Shown here in pieces: positions 34,711 through 44,483 of a stretch of 51,944 bases of DNA. Each line of letters starts with the position of its first letter. The first letter of the stretch is position 1. The position numbers were made by a program, and so were the translations under genes. Origin of the DNA: Rhodoferax sp. OV413 (GTDB taxonomy: Bacteria; Pseudomonadota; Gammaproteobacteria; Burkholderiales; Burkholderiaceae_C); the NCBI GenBank assembly GCA_945861785.1, contig CAMAWD010000040.1, positions 1 through 51,944 of the forward strand. Direction: 5' to 3'. The notes beneath the pieces are model-generated. The model was not told where the DNA came from. It worked only from the letters and a program-made list of their open reading frames with translations, and did not search any database.

Positions 34711-36462
34711 TCAGCTGCCGGGTTTTGCCGGCGGTCGGTCACGCAGCGCAGCCCCGGCCAGCGCATTTTGCGTGATCGCGGACAAAGTGCCCCGCGTTGT
34801 GATCACCTCCGGATCCAGCGCAACCTCGATCAACGTGCCTTCGGGCCGGGCCAGCGCCGCGAGCAGTTCGCCCTCGAATTCTGCGGTGCGGGTGATCTTC
34901 ACGCCCGCGTAGCCATAGGCACGCGCCAAGGCTGCGAAATCGGGATTGCGCAATTCGGTGCCGGCGCGGCGCTCCGGGTACTCGCGCTCCTGGTGCATGC
35001 GGATGGTGCCGAACATGCCGTTGTTGAGCAGCACGATGATGCTTTTGGCACCGTACTGCGTGGCGGTGGCCAGCTCCTGGCCGTTCATCAGGAAGTCACC
35101 GTCGCCGGCGATGGTGAAAGCCAGGCGGCCAGTGGTGATGGCGGCGGCAATGCCGGCTGGCACGCCATACCCCATGGTGCCACTGGTGGGCGCGAGCTGC
35201 GTCTTGTGGCCCTTGGCCAGGCCATGGTGCTTGAAAAAGCGGTGCATCCAGCTTGCGAAATTGCCGGCGCCATTGGTCAAAACGGCGTCGGTGGGCAGGT
35301 GTTTTTGCAGCAAGGCCACGATGGCCGGCATGTCGATATCCCCTGGCAGGGCCTGCGGTTCCAGGTTGGCCTGGTAGTCGGCGTTGCACGATTGTGCCCA
35401 GGCTTCCCACGGCAACTGGGTGGGGGCGGTCAGGACCTCCAGCGAACGCGCTGCAGCGTTCATGGTCGCGTTGATCGCCAGATCGGCCTGGTAGACCCGG
35501 TTGAGTTCCTCGGCGCTGGCATGGATATGCACCAGTTTCTGGGCTGCCTTCGGGGCCTTCAGCAGCGTGTAGCCTCCGGTGGTCATCTCCCCGAGGCGTG
35601 GGCCGATCGCCAGGACCAGGTCGCTGTCGCGCACGCGTTGCGCAAGCCGCGGGCTGATGCCGATGCCCACATCGCCGGCATACAGCGGATGGTGGTTGTC
35701 GAACGTATCCTGGAACCGGAACGCGTTGCCAACCGGCAGTTTCCAGTTCTCGGCAAAGCGCTGCAGCGCCTGCGCCGCCTGCACCGTCCAGCCGCCGCCG
35801 CCGGCAATCACGATGGGACGTTGGGCCTGCAGCAGCATGCTGCGCAGGGTGCGCAACGATCCCGGGTCGCTCCACGCCTGCACCGCGTCGACACGGGCCA
35901 GCGCCTGCGGCTCCAGCCCGGTCACGGGATGGGCGAGCACCGGCGCCGCCAGCATGTCTTCCGGCAGCACCAGCACCACCGGCCCGGGCCGGCCGTTCAT
36001 CGCTGTCGCAAAGGCACGGGCCACGTATTCGGGAATACGCGCCACGTCGTCGATGCGTTCCACGCGTTTGGCCATGCCCTTGGTGCTGGGGCCGAAGAAG
36101 CTGCAGTAGTCGACCTCCTGGAAGGCCTCGCGGTCGCGCGTGTCGCTCGCGACATCCCCCACAAAAAGCACCATTGGCGTGGAGTCCTGGAAGGCGGTGT
36201 GGATTCCGATCGACGCGTTGGTCGCGCCTGGCCCGCGCGTCACGAAACAGACGCCGGGGCGGCCTGTCAACCGGGCGTGGGCGTCGGCCATGAAGGCGGC
36301 GCCGCCTTCCTGGCGGTTGATCACGAACCGGATGCGGTCGGCATGGGCATGAAAACCGTCCAGCACCGCAAGGTAACTTTCGCCCGGAACGCCAAAGGCG
36401 TGGGTCACACCCTGGGCCACGAGGCATTCGACCAGCAAGTGGCCACCGATCCGGATTGTCAT
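34711..36462 (-). CDS. ThDP-dependent enzyme, acetolactate-synthase-like
   Basis: A 583-residue protein with the three-domain acetohydroxyacid synthase plan: Pyr domain with the activating glutamate (INRQEGGAAFMADAHARL, Glu52), central domain (about 200-330), and PP domain with the ThDP motif GDGDFLMNGQEL and closing LLNN. It may be an acetolactate synthase, a benzoylformate- or oxalyl-CoA-decarboxylase-like enzyme or similar; no small regulatory subunit gene is nearby, so ilvB is unlikely. ATG 36462 overlaps the stop of the upstream MFS gene (ATGA), so transport and catalysis are coupled. Confidence 0.85.
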   Translation of the reverse strand: MTIRIGGHLLVECLVAQGVTHAFGVPGESYLAVLDGFHAHADRIRFVINRQEGGAAFMADAHARLTGRPGVCFVTRGPGATNASIGIHTAFQDSTPMVLFVGDVASDTRDREAFQEVDYCSFFGPSTKGMAKRVERIDDVARIPEYVARAFATAMNGRPGPVVLVLPEDMLAAPVLAHPVTGLEPQALARVDAVQAWSDPGSLRTLRSMLLQAQRPIVIAGGGGWTVQAAQALQRFAENWKLPVGNAFRFQDTFDNHHPLYAGDVGIGISPRLAQRVRDSDLVLAIGPRLGEMTTGGYTLLKAPKAAQKLVHIHASAEELNRVYQADLAINATMNAAARSLEVLTAPTQLPWEAWAQSCNADYQANLEPQALPGDIDMPAIVALLQKHLPTDAVLTNGAGNFASWMHRFFKHHGLAKGHKTQLAPTSGTMGYGVPAGIAAAITTGRLAFTIAGDGDFLMNGQELATATQYGAKSIIVLLNNGMFGTIRMHQEREYPERRAGTELRNPDFAALARAYGYAGVKITRTAEFEGELLAALARPEGTLIEVALDPEVITTRGTLSAITQNALAGAALRDRPPAKPGS

Positions 36463-37670
36463 GTTTTCGTCCTGTTTCCGATACCCAGCGCGGCGCCCAC
36501 ACTCAGCAGCAGCACCAGCGCCGCACCAAAAAAGGTGGCGCTGTACTGGCCGCGGTCCATCAGCGCCCCGAAGATCACGGGCGCGATGGCGAAACCGACG
36601 TCGAGGCCGGAGTACACCAGGCCATACACGCGCCCGGTCGCCCCCTTGGGTGTCGCCTTCTTGATCATCATGTCGCGCGAAGGGCCGCCAATACCGAGGG
36701 CAAAACCCGTGGCTGCCAGCACCACCATCGTGCCGGTGCCACCGAACACGGCCGTGCCGCACAAGGCCAGCATCACGGAGGCGGCGGACATGCAGGTGGC
36801 CACCACCTTGTCACTGTCGGGCAGGCGCGCCGCGACCACACCACCCACCAGAATGCCCAAGCCTCCTGCAAGGCTGTAGGCCGTCAGTGTCAGGGTGGCC
36901 GCCTCGAAACTCACACCGTGCATCGCCTTGAGCAGGGACACCGAGAAACTCTGGACCATGGCAAGTGTCATGGTCGACAGCAGGAAAAATCCAAAACACC
37001 ACCACACCGCGGGCAGTTTCATGAACGCCAGGTCATGTTCACCCTGTTGCCCGGGGCCGCGCACTGCCACGGTGGTACTCAGCTTGTCCCGGTACAACAC
37101 CAGCAGGGCGAGGATTGCCAGGTACAACGCTGCGGCTGCAAGGTAGGCGACGCGCCAGTTGTAAAGGCTGCTCAGCGTGGCGAAGAACAGCGTCGCTACC
37201 ACCCACCCCAGGTTGCCGGTCAGGCCATGGGCGCTGAAGGCATAACCCAGGCGGCCGGGTGAGACGCGCTGGTTCATGATGGTGAAATCGACTGGATGAA
37301 AAGGCGAGTTGCCAAAACCGGCCAGTGCCGCAGCTGCCATCAGCCAACCATAATTGGCCGCGAAAGATGCCACCACACAGGCCAGCGCAATGGTTACTAC
37401 CGCGCCAAATAGCACTGGCCGCGCGCCCATGCGGTCGACCAGAAAACCGCCGCTGGCCTGCCCCAGTCCGGACACCACGAAAAAGGTCGTCATCAGCAGG
37501 CCGAGCTCTGAATAACTCAGACCGAACTCCTTCATGAAGATCGGAAACATCAGTGGCAACAGCAGGTGCGAAAAGTGTGAACTCGCGTGGGCCAGGCCGA
37601 CCAGGCCAATGATGGACGCATCCTGGCGCAGCGGGACCGGCCGGCTGGCCGCGAGAGTGGCAGAGTTCAT
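36459..37670 (-). CDS. MFS transporter linked to the ThDP enzyme
   Basis: A 403-residue major facilitator permease with about twelve membrane segments and the loop motif GGFLVDRMGARPVLFGA between segments 2 and 3. It is co-transcribed with, and overlaps, the ThDP-enzyme gene, so it probably imports that enzyme's substrate (likely a 2-oxo or other carboxylic acid) or exports its product. The specificity cannot be read from the sequence. Start ATG 37670, only 32 bases from a divergent MFS gene. Confidence 0.85.
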   Translation of the reverse strand: MNSATLAASRPVPLRQDASIIGLVGLAHASSHFSHLLLPLMFPIFMKEFGLSYSELGLLMTTFFVVSGLGQASGGFLVDRMGARPVLFGAVVTIALACVVASFAANYGWLMAAAALAGFGNSPFHPVDFTIMNQRVSPGRLGYAFSAHGLTGNLGWVVATLFFATLSSLYNWRVAYLAAAALYLAILALLVLYRDKLSTTVAVRGPGQQGEHDLAFMKLPAVWWCFGFFLLSTMTLAMVQSFSVSLLKAMHGVSFEAATLTLTAYSLAGGLGILVGGVVAARLPDSDKVVATCMSAASVMLALCGTAVFGGTGTMVVLAATGFALGIGGPSRDMMIKKATPKGATGRVYGLVYSGLDVGFAIAPVIFGALMDRGQYSATFFGAALVLLLSVGAALGIGNRTKT

Positions 37671-37702
37671 TGGCAGATGTTAATGGATGGCACACTAAGG
37701 GC

Positions 37703-38893
37703 ATGCCGACGCCGCCTGCAAGCACCTTGCGCCAGATCCCCGCCGGCATCTGGGTGCTGGGTCTGGTCAGCATGCTGATGGACATTTCGTCGGAAATGGT
37801 GCACAGCCTGCTGCCGATGTTCATGGTGACAACGCTGGGGACCAGCGTGCTGGTGGTGGGCCTGATCGAAGGACTGGCGGAGTCCACCGCGCTGATCGTC
37901 AAAGTGTTCTCCGGCGCATTGAGCGACTACCTGGGCAAACGCAAGGGCCTGGCGGTGCTGGGTTACGCGATGGGCGCGCTCAGCAAACCCCTGTTCGCGA
38001 TGGCCCCCGGCATTGGCATGGTGGTCACCGCGCGGCTGATCGACCGCATCGGCAAGGGCATTCGCGGCGCCCCGCGCGACGCACTGGTGGCCGACATTGC
38101 ACCCGCGCACCTGCGCGGCGCAGCTTTCGGCCTGCGCCAGTCGCTCGACACGGTGGGCGCGTTTCTCGGCCCGCTGATCGGCGTCGGGCTGATGCTTTTG
38201 TGGGCTAACGACTTTCGCGCCGTGTTCTGGGTCGCCGTGGCGCCGGGCGCGCTCGCCGTCGCGTTGTTGTGGTTCGGCTTGCGGGAGCCCGCGACAAGTC
38301 GGCCGGCAGGTGCGACCAACCCAATCCGGCGCGACAATCTGCGCCGCCTGAGCCCGGCGTATTGGTGGGTCGTGGGTATTGGCGCCGCATTCACGCTGGC
38401 GCGTTTCAGCGAAGCCTTCCTGGTGCTGCGCGCCCAGCAGTCCGGCGTTGCGATGGCCCTGGTGCCCCTGGTGATGGTGGCGATGAACCTGGTCTATGCG
38501 GCCAGCGCCTACCCGTTCGGCAAGCTTTCCGACCGCATGTCCCACACGCGCCTGCTGGTGTGGGGCCTGCTGGTGCTGATCGCCGCCGATCTGGTGCTTG
38601 CGCGCGCCGTCGGGCCATTGGGCGTGCTTCTGGGCTTGGCCTTGTGGGGCATCCACATGGGCATGACGCAGGGGCTGCTCGCGACCATGGTCGCCGACAC
38701 CGCGCCGGCAGACCTGCGCGGAACGGCATTCGGATTGTTCAACCTCATGGGCGGCATCGCGATGCTGCTGGCCAGTGTCGTGGCGGGGGCACTCTGGGAC
38801 ACCTGGGGCCCGGCGGCCACCTTCCAGGGCGGTGCGGTTTTTTGTGTGCTGACTTTGCTGGCGCTGTTCTGGCACGCACAGCAGCAAACCTGA
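37703..38893 (+). CDS. MFS transporter
   Basis: A 396-residue major facilitator protein with about twelve membrane segments. Segment 2-3 loop GALSDYLGKRKGLAVLGYAM and the DRIGKGIRGAPRDALVAD element between segments 4 and 5 resemble a family of uncharacterised MFS permeases common in Proteobacteria. It diverges from the other MFS gene and is followed after nine bases by a convergent thioesterase gene. I take ATG 37703 (AAGG four bases ahead) as start; the frame opens further upstream into the intergenic gap. Confidence 0.85.
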   Translation: MPTPPASTLRQIPAGIWVLGLVSMLMDISSEMVHSLLPMFMVTTLGTSVLVVGLIEGLAESTALIVKVFSGALSDYLGKRKGLAVLGYAMGALSKPLFAMAPGIGMVVTARLIDRIGKGIRGAPRDALVADIAPAHLRGAAFGLRQSLDTVGAFLGPLIGVGLMLLWANDFRAVFWVAVAPGALAVALLWFGLREPATSRPAGATNPIRRDNLRRLSPAYWWVVGIGAAFTLARFSEAFLVLRAQQSGVAMALVPLVMVAMNLVYAASAYPFGKLSDRMSHTRLLVWGLLVLIAADLVLARAVGPLGVLLGLALWGIHMGMTQGLLATMVADTAPADLRGTAFGLFNLMGGIAMLLASVVAGALWDTWGPAATFQGGAVFCVLTLLALFWHAQQQT

Positions 38894-38902
38894 CCGCGCC
38901 GG

Positions 38903-39361
38903 TCAGCGCAAGCCGAGCGGATCGGTGTCGCTGACGTCGCCGAAGTGCGGGCCGAGTTTGAAAATGCCGCTGAACCGCACCGAAGGTTCACCATCGGCCG
39001 TGATCAACCCCTGCCCGAACAGCATGTTGCGTGTCACGCGCAGGATCTGCGCCTCGCCCTGCACCCAGGCCCCGAGTTTGGCCGACCCGAGGTAGTCGAT
39101 CTGCAGACTGATGGTGGGCAGAAAGCGCCGCTCGTCGCTTTGCCGGTACATATTGGCGCACGGCACCAGCATGTCGGCGAAGGTCGCCAGCATGCCTCCG
39201 TGGCAGATGCCCAGCGGATTGGTATGGCGCTGCTCGACCACAAAACCCATCTGGATTTTTTCCGGCGACCATTTGCCATACAGGGGGCCGTTGAACGCCA
39301 AGAAGTCGCCACCGATCTTCGCAACGCGGAATCCGTCGGGGATGTGGGAGGTGGAGGGCAT
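38903..39361 (-). CDS. Hotdog-fold thioesterase, PaaI type
   Basis: A protein of about 152 residues with the hotdog thioesterase pattern NPLGICHGGMLATFADM, where the HGG and following Asp line the active site, and the LQIDYLGSAKLGAWV strand. Such enzymes hydrolyse acyl-CoA or aryl-CoA thioesters. ATG 39361 is the likely start; an in-frame TTG at 39388 adds nine residues. It lies on the same strand as the enoyl-CoA hydratase-like gene 1.2 kb upstream, which fits CoA-ester metabolism. Confidence 0.85.
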   Translation of the reverse strand: MPSTSHIPDGFRVAKIGGDFLAFNGPLYGKWSPEKIQMGFVVEQRHTNPLGICHGGMLATFADMLVPCANMYRQSDERRFLPTISLQIDYLGSAKLGAWVQGEAQILRVTRNMLFGQGLITADGEPSVRFSGIFKLGPHFGDVSDTDPLGLR

Positions 39362-39480
39362 CGGGGAAATGGGCAAAGACTGTGACAAGAGATACTAACC
39401 TGCCCAAAGTCGTGAAGTGGTGCCCCCACGGCGCTTTCATCTACCCTGGCGGCACCCAGACGTCGCTGGGAAATCGGCCC

Positions 39481-39789
39481 TCACTCCCGCGGCGGCTTGA
39501 CCTCCACGTCCTCGATATCGGGCAGTTGTCGGCGGCCCACGGGCGTGGTCGGCCCGGGCTCTGCCACTTTCGCAGCGCCCGAACGCGTCCGAAACACCGA
39601 GCCAAAACCGGTGCGCGCATCCACGCGCCAAACGAACGGAGCCACCGGTTTGCCGACAAGACGGGCCCAGGCGGCACGAAGGCCCCATAACACCAGGAAC
39701 AGCACAGCCGCCAGCAGCAGGCTGGCCGCGAATACCAAGCCTGCAGCCAGCAACACCAGCCGCAAAATCAGCTTGAAAATCGTGTTCAT
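39481..39789 (-). CDS. Small membrane protein of unknown function
   Basis: A 102-residue protein. Residues 5-38 are strongly hydrophobic ([19 protein letters not shown] and on), enough for one or two membrane passes, and the rest is a basic and then acidic polar tail. It lies 50 bases downstream of the enoyl-CoA hydratase-like gene on the same strand. I know no function; similar proteins occur beside this locus in relatives only by my recollection. Confidence 0.7.
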   Translation of the reverse strand: MNTIFKLILRLVLLAAGLVFAASLLLAAVLFLVLWGLRAAWARLVGKPVAPFVWRVDARTGFGSVFRTRSGAAKVAEPGPTTPVGRRQLPDIEDVEVKPPRE

Positions 39790-39840
39790 CGGCGCATCAT
39801 TCCCGTCAATGCCTGCAGTCCAACTTGCCCGTGCACCGGT

Positions 39841-40671
39841 TCACAACGGGCATGACGGGTCAAAGACCGGTTTGCGTCGTTCGCGGTGGCTGCTTATGCC
39901 CTCATGCACATCCGGCCCGGAAAATCCCATGAACTCAAGCGCCAGCGACGAATCGAAAGTCGGCCCCATCATGCGCAACCAATTGTTGAGCGCGTATTTG
40001 GTCCAGCGGATGGCGCTTTGTGAACCCTGAGTCAGCCGGGTGGCAATCTCGAAGGCCTTGTCGCGCAGATCGGCTTCGTCCACCGCCAGGGCCACCAGCC
40101 CGAGGCGTTCGGCTTCTTCGCCGCTCATCGGTTCGCACAACATCAGGTAGTACTTGGCCTTGGCCATGCCGCACAACAAAGGCCAGATGATCGCCGCGTG
40201 GTCACCGGCGGCCACACCCAGGCGCGTGTGGCCATCGACGATTTTTGCCGTCTTGGCCGCAATCGGGATGTCGGCCAGCAACCCCGCCACCAGCCCCGCA
40301 CCGACCGCCGGGCCGTGCATCGCCGAGACAATCGGTTTGTCACAGTTGATCACGTTGTAGACCAAGTCCCGCGCTTCCTTCCAGACCCGCGCACGCACCT
40401 CGAAGTTGTTGGCCATGTCTTCGACCAGACCAAAATCGCCACCGGCCGAGAACCCCTTGCCCTCGCCACGCAGCACCACGGCCTGGATGTCGGGGTCGTC
40501 GCCAATGTCGCGCCAGATGGTGGAGAGTTCCCGATGGCCGGAATGGTCGGCAGTGGCAAGACGGCCCTCCTTGGCCTGCGCCCCGCCCATCACCACCTCC
40601 AGGAAGCCACGCCGGTCGTCGACCGCATGGCGCGTGATGGTGAGGGTTTTGTAGTGTTCGTAGCGCTTCAT
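39841..40671 (-). CDS. Enoyl-CoA hydratase/isomerase-family protein
   Basis: A 276-residue crotonase-fold enzyme. The oxyanion-hole segments [16 protein letters not shown] and [20 protein letters not shown] and the later [20 protein letters not shown] are clear. Crotonases hydrate, isomerise or cleave acyl-CoA esters; which one cannot be told here, since the second hydratase glutamate position holds Asp/His residues. ATG 40671 with AGGAACA upstream is chosen over a longer frame to 40917. The preceding 265 bases contain a large inverted repeat but no gene. Confidence 0.88.
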   Translation of the reverse strand: MKRYEHYKTLTITRHAVDDRRGFLEVVMGGAQAKEGRLATADHSGHRELSTIWRDIGDDPDIQAVVLRGEGKGFSAGGDFGLVEDMANNFEVRARVWKEARDLVYNVINCDKPIVSAMHGPAVGAGLVAGLLADIPIAAKTAKIVDGHTRLGVAAGDHAAIIWPLLCGMAKAKYYLMLCEPMSGEEAERLGLVALAVDEADLRDKAFEIATRLTQGSQSAIRWTKYALNNWLRMMGPTFDSSLALEFMGFSGPDVHEGISSHRERRKPVFDPSCPL

Positions 40672-40823
40672 GTCGTGTTCCTGCCTGGCAATTGGAAAGA
40701 TTTGCAGAGAACCTGTGCGCGCGCCTGTTGAGCGATCACGACAGGCACGGTTTGGGGTGCTCCGGTTGAGATTGTGATTGTGATTTGGTGCAGGGCACTC
40801 CAACCCAGTTGCAGGATCAGGTC

Positions 40824-40904
40824 GGCGGTGCGTTCGGCGCAGCGGCATAAAGGGGGAGCCCGCAGTGCGGAGGACAGCCGCGGAGCCGAACGCGCCGTCG
40901 GCCT
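40824..40904. repeat. Large imperfect inverted repeat between clpB and the crotonase gene
   Basis: GGCGGTGCGTTCGGC (40824-40838) and GCCGAACGCGCCGTC (40885-40899) are inverted copies matching at 13 of 15 positions, about 45 bases apart, with G-rich and C-rich sequence between. The layout resembles dispersed REP-like elements or a structured RNA. It lies between the ends and starts of genes on the same strand and does not look like a T-tailed terminator. Confidence 0.45.
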
Positions 40905-40937
40905 GGTCCCACACCACGCGGCATTCCAGGATCCGGC

Positions 40938-43538
40938 TCAGTGCACCACCCGCTCGAAGCTGAACTGCCCCGGCGCACGGATCGGGTCCACGTCGACCGG
41001 TATCACCGACTTGGGCAGAAACCGGCCTTCCAGCAGCAGCTTCGACAGTGGGTTCTCGATCCGTTGCTGGATCGCCCGCTTGAGCGGCCGCGCACCAAAC
41101 ACCGGGTCGAAACCCACCTTGGCCAGTTCGGCCAGCGCCGCCGGAGACACCTGCAGATCCAGGTCCATCTTCGCCAACCGTGCCTGCAGCACCTTGATCT
41201 GGATGGCTGCGATTTGCTCGATGTGTCGGGCGTCGAGTGCGTGGAACACCACCGTCTCGTCGATCCGGTTCAGGAACTCGGGGCGGAAGTAGTTTTTCAA
41301 CTCGGCCGTCACCGCGTCCTTGATGTCCTCGCTGTCCTGCCCCACCATGCTCTGGATGATCGGTGAACCGATGTTGCTGGTCATCACGATCACGGTGTTC
41401 TTGAAGTCGACGGTGCGGCCCTGGCCATCGGTCAGCCGACCGTCATCGAGCACCTGCAGCAGCACGTTGAACACGTCCGGGTGCGCTTTCTCGATCTCGT
41501 CGAGCAGCAACACGCTGTAGGGCTTGCGCCGCACGGCCTCGGTCAGGTGGCCGCCCTCCTCGTAACCCACATACCCGGGGGGCGCACCAATGAGCCGGGC
41601 CACCGAATGTTTCTCCATGAACTCGCTCATGTCGACCCGGATCAGGTGGTCTTCCGAATCGAACAGAAAACCGGCCAGCGCCTTGCACAATTCGGTCTTG
41701 CCCACGCCCGTGGGGCCAAGGAACAGGAACGAGCCGGTGGGACGGTTCGGGTCACCCAGGCCGGCACGCGAGCGACGGATCGCGTTCGCCACCGCCGTGA
41801 TCGCCTCGCTCTGGCCCACCACACGCTGGTGCAGCTTGTCTTCCATTTGCAGCAGCTTGTCGCGTTCGCCCTGCATCAGCTTGGACACCGGAATGCCGGT
41901 GGCGCGCGCCACGACTTCGGCAATTTCTTCCGCGCCGACCTGTGTGCGCAGCAACCGGGGCGCCGTGCCCGGGCCCTTTTTCGCCTCGACCGCCTGCGCA
42001 TCTTTGAGCTGCTTTTCCAGCTCCGGCAGCTTGCCGTATTGCAGTTCAGCGACCTTGTTGTACTCGCCCTTGCGGGTGAATTCCTCGATCTGCTGGCGCA
42101 ACTTGTCGATCGCCTCGCGCACCTGGGCACTGCCCTGCGCCTGGGCTTTTTCCGCCTTCCAGATCTCGTCCATGTCGGTGATTTCTTTTTGCAGCTTTTC
42201 AATTTCTTCCTCGATCAGGTCAAAACGCTTCTGCGAAGCCTCGTCCTTCTCGCGGCGCACCGATTCGCGTTCGATCTGCAACTGAATCAGCCGCCGGTCG
42301 AGTTTGTCCATCACCTCGGGCTTGGAGTCGATCTCGATCTTGATCTTGGCTGCGGCCTCGTCGATCAGGTCGATTGCCTTGTCGGGCAGGAAACGGTCGG
42401 TGATGTAGCGGTGGCTCAACTCGGCTGCAGCCACGATGGCCGGGTCGGTGATGTCCACGCCGTGGTGCACCTCGTATTTTTCCTGCAGGCCGCGCAGGAT
42501 CGCGATGGTGGCCTCCACCGTGGGTTCACCCACCAGGATCTTCTGGAAACGGCGCTCGAGCGCGGCATCCTTCTCGATGTACTTGCGGTATTCGTCCAGC
42601 GTAGTGGCGCCCACGCAATGCAGTTCACCCCGCGCGAGTGCGGGCTTGAGCATGTTGCCGGCGTCCATCGCACCTTCGGCTTTGCCTGCACCCACCATGG
42701 TGTGCAGTTCGTCGATGAAAACGATGGTCTGGCCCTCGTCCTTGGCCAGGTCCTTGAGCACGTTTTTCAGGCGTTCCTCGAACTCGCCGCGGAACTTCGC
42801 CCCCGCCAGCAAGGCGGCCATGTCCAGCGACAGGACGCGTTTGCCCTTCAGCGACTCCGGCACCTCGCCGGCCACGATGCGCTGGGCCAAGCCTTCCACG
42901 ATGGCGGTCTTGCCCACACCGGGTTCACCGATCAGCACCGGGTTGTTCTTGGTGCGCCGTTGCAGCACCTGGATGGCGCGGCGGATTTCGTCATCACGGC
43001 CGATGACCGGGTCGAGTTTGCCCATGCGGGCGCGTTCCGTGAGGTCGATGCAGTACTTCTTGAGGGATTCGCGCTGGTCTTCGGCATCGGCGCTGTCCAC
43101 GTTCTGACCACCCCGCACGGCATCGATGGCGGACTCGAGCGACTTGCGCGTCAGGCCGTTTTCCTTGGCAATGCGGCCAGCATCCTGCTTGCTGTCGCAC
43201 AAGGCCAGCAGGAAGAGTTCACCGGCTACAAACTGGTCACCGCGCTTGATGGACTCCTTCTCGGCTGCCTGCAGCAGCGTGACCATGTCGCGGCCGACCT
43301 GGACCTGCTCCTGGCCCTGTACCTGGGGCAATCGCTTCATGGCGGTCTCGGCAGCGCCCAGCAGCCCGTTGACGTTGACGCCGGCGCGCTGCAGGAGCGC
43401 CTTCGGGCCATCGTCCTGGCGCAGCATCGCCACCAGCACATGGGCTGGTTCAATATAGGCATGGTCACTGCCGAGAGCCAGTGTCTGTGCCTCGCCCAAG
43501 GCTTCCTGGAATTTGGTGGTGAGTTTGTCGATTCGCAT
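40938..43538 (-). CDS. clpB: ATP-dependent disaggregase ClpB
   Basis: The 866-residue Hsp100 chaperone that pulls aggregated proteins apart together with DnaK. It has the N-domain (about 1-145), AAA-1 with Walker [10 protein letters not shown] and Walker [14 protein letters not shown], the long coiled-coil middle domain (about 405-525), AAA-2 with [14 protein letters not shown] and [12 protein letters not shown], and the C-terminal domain. No ClpP-binding loop is expected. I start at ATG 43538, which has GGAGATATACC ahead. A heat-shock sigma-type promoter sits 25-52 bases upstream. Confidence 0.97.
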   Translation of the reverse strand: MRIDKLTTKFQEALGEAQTLALGSDHAYIEPAHVLVAMLRQDDGPKALLQRAGVNVNGLLGAAETAMKRLPQVQGQEQVQVGRDMVTLLQAAEKESIKRGDQFVAGELFLLALCDSKQDAGRIAKENGLTRKSLESAIDAVRGGQNVDSADAEDQRESLKKYCIDLTERARMGKLDPVIGRDDEIRRAIQVLQRRTKNNPVLIGEPGVGKTAIVEGLAQRIVAGEVPESLKGKRVLSLDMAALLAGAKFRGEFEERLKNVLKDLAKDEGQTIVFIDELHTMVGAGKAEGAMDAGNMLKPALARGELHCVGATTLDEYRKYIEKDAALERRFQKILVGEPTVEATIAILRGLQEKYEVHHGVDITDPAIVAAAELSHRYITDRFLPDKAIDLIDEAAAKIKIEIDSKPEVMDKLDRRLIQLQIERESVRREKDEASQKRFDLIEEEIEKLQKEITDMDEIWKAEKAQAQGSAQVREAIDKLRQQIEEFTRKGEYNKVAELQYGKLPELEKQLKDAQAVEAKKGPGTAPRLLRTQVGAEEIAEVVARATGIPVSKLMQGERDKLLQMEDKLHQRVVGQSEAITAVANAIRRSRAGLGDPNRPTGSFLFLGPTGVGKTELCKALAGFLFDSEDHLIRVDMSEFMEKHSVARLIGAPPGYVGYEEGGHLTEAVRRKPYSVLLLDEIEKAHPDVFNVLLQVLDDGRLTDGQGRTVDFKNTVIVMTSNIGSPIIQSMVGQDSEDIKDAVTAELKNYFRPEFLNRIDETVVFHALDARHIEQIAAIQIKVLQARLAKMDLDLQVSPAALAELAKVGFDPVFGARPLKRAIQQRIENPLSKLLLEGRFLPKSVIPVDVDPIRAPGQFSFERVVH

Positions 43539-43562
43539 GGGTATATCTCCGGGTTGACCTGA

Positions 43563-43590
43563 ACGTAGGGCAATTACGACAGTTTTCAAG
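43563..43590 (-). promoter_or_regulatory. RpoH (sigma-32) type promoter of clpB
   Basis: On the minus strand CTTGAAA (43590-43584) and CCCTACGT (43570-43563) are separated by 13 bases. The first matches the sigma-32 -35 consensus exactly and the second agrees with CCCCATNT in five of seven fixed positions. The placement just ahead of a heat-shock chaperone gene is expected. Confidence 0.68.
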
Positions 43591-43636
43591 CCCGATTGCC
43601 GCACCGCCGGCATCGGGGTCTGACTAAAATCAAAAT

Positions 43637-44209
43637 ATGAACGTACACCAACTCTCCATTGCCTATGTCCCGGAGCAGGACCGCATTCAGGTGCGGGTGA
43701 ACACCAAACAGGGCCAGGAACTCCGGTTCTGGTTCACACGCCGACTCACCCTGGGCCTCTTGCCCCTGCTGGACCGGGAGGTGGCGGAGCATGTGGCCCG
43801 CCAAGGCGGGCCAGCCACCTCCCATGTGGCGGCCATGGACGATCTTTCCAAGCAGGCGATGGCGCAATTCAAGCGCACCGAAAACCTCAAGACATCGGAC
43901 TTCGCCACGCCCTACAGAACAACTGAAGCCAGCGTGCCGGTGTTTGACCATCCGCTGCTGGTGACGGAGATCAACGTCGCGCCGCTCCCGAATGGCCAGT
44001 TGCGCCTGAGTTTTGCGGAAAAGCTGTCGGGCGATCTGGAACAGCGCAGTTTCCAGATGGCGCTGTCGGACGAGCTGATCCATGCTTTTGTGCACTTGCT
44101 CGAGCGGGCCGTGCAGCAGTCGCAATGGAAGGACGCCGCACTGGCAGCCCCTGCGGCGCCTGCAGCGGATCCGTCCCGCGGCCCGGACAAACCGCAGTAC
44201 CTGAACTGA
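43637..44209 (+). CDS. Conserved hypothetical protein beside clpB
   Basis: A 190-residue soluble protein, starting [20 protein letters not shown], with strand-rich N-terminal half ([18 protein letters not shown]) and a C-terminal helical part ending in an Ala/Pro-rich tail. The first half looks like a beta-sandwich seen in Burkholderiales hypothetical proteins. No function is known to me. It diverges from clpB across about 100 bases, so both may share control DNA. The start is ATG 43637; a ribosome binding site is not obvious. Confidence 0.75.
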   Translation: MNVHQLSIAYVPEQDRIQVRVNTKQGQELRFWFTRRLTLGLLPLLDREVAEHVARQGGPATSHVAAMDDLSKQAMAQFKRTENLKTSDFATPYRTTEASVPVFDHPLLVTEINVAPLPNGQLRLSFAEKLSGDLEQRSFQMALSDELIHAFVHLLERAVQQSQWKDAALAAPAAPAADPSRGPDKPQYLN

Positions 44210-44216
44210 GCCGGTT

Positions 44217-44294
44217 GACCCCCACCACCAACTCACCCGACAGCAGGTCCTGGGTGTAGCCGGCCGTGCCGCGGCAGGGCACATGCAGCATGAA
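44217..44294 (-). pseudogene. Remnant of a Bug/TctC-type substrate-binding protein
   Basis: The minus strand encodes FMLHVPCRGTAGYTQDLLSG, then ELVVGV. This resembles the internal stretch of Bug/TctC receptors, where HVPYRGTAPAxTDLLGGQ is typical, but it has no start and no continuation in either direction, so only about 26 codons are left. Together with the amidohydrolase scrap 100 bases away it points to a lost catabolic cluster between moaE and the hypothetical gene. Confidence 0.45.
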
Positions 44295-44391
44295 CCGCAG
44301 TGGCAAGGAACAGGCCAAGAACGGGTTTGAAGCAGCGGGTGGTCGTGCTCTCTCCAGAAGCGGTGTGGATTGGGTCACGCGGTGTTCCCGC

Positions 44392-44463
44392 TCACGTGGG
44401 TTGCAGCTTGAACACGGTTTCAGCGTTCGACTGAAAGAACTTCTTAATGTATACATTGACCGC
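44392..44463 (-). pseudogene. C-terminal scrap of an amidohydrolase-type gene
   Basis: Just after moaE, the minus strand carries 23 codons ending at TGA (44394-44392) that read IKKFFQSNAETVFKLQPT at their end. The closing pattern N-A-E-x-V/L-F, where the last helix of metal-dependent amidohydrolases (amidohydrolase 2 type) ends, is the basis of the call. No other part of the gene survives. The fragment includes the palindrome AATGTATACATT (44446-44457). Confidence 0.35.
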
Positions 44464-44483
44464 AGCCAGGTGTCGACGGCACC

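Noticed and set aside
34768-36879. A 703-codon plus-strand frame opposite the ThDP enzyme gene
   Set aside because: Antisense to a gene with intact ThDP motifs and composition typical of shadow frames.
41481-43562. A 693-codon plus-strand frame opposite clpB
   Set aside because: Antisense shadow of clpB, no recognisable protein features.
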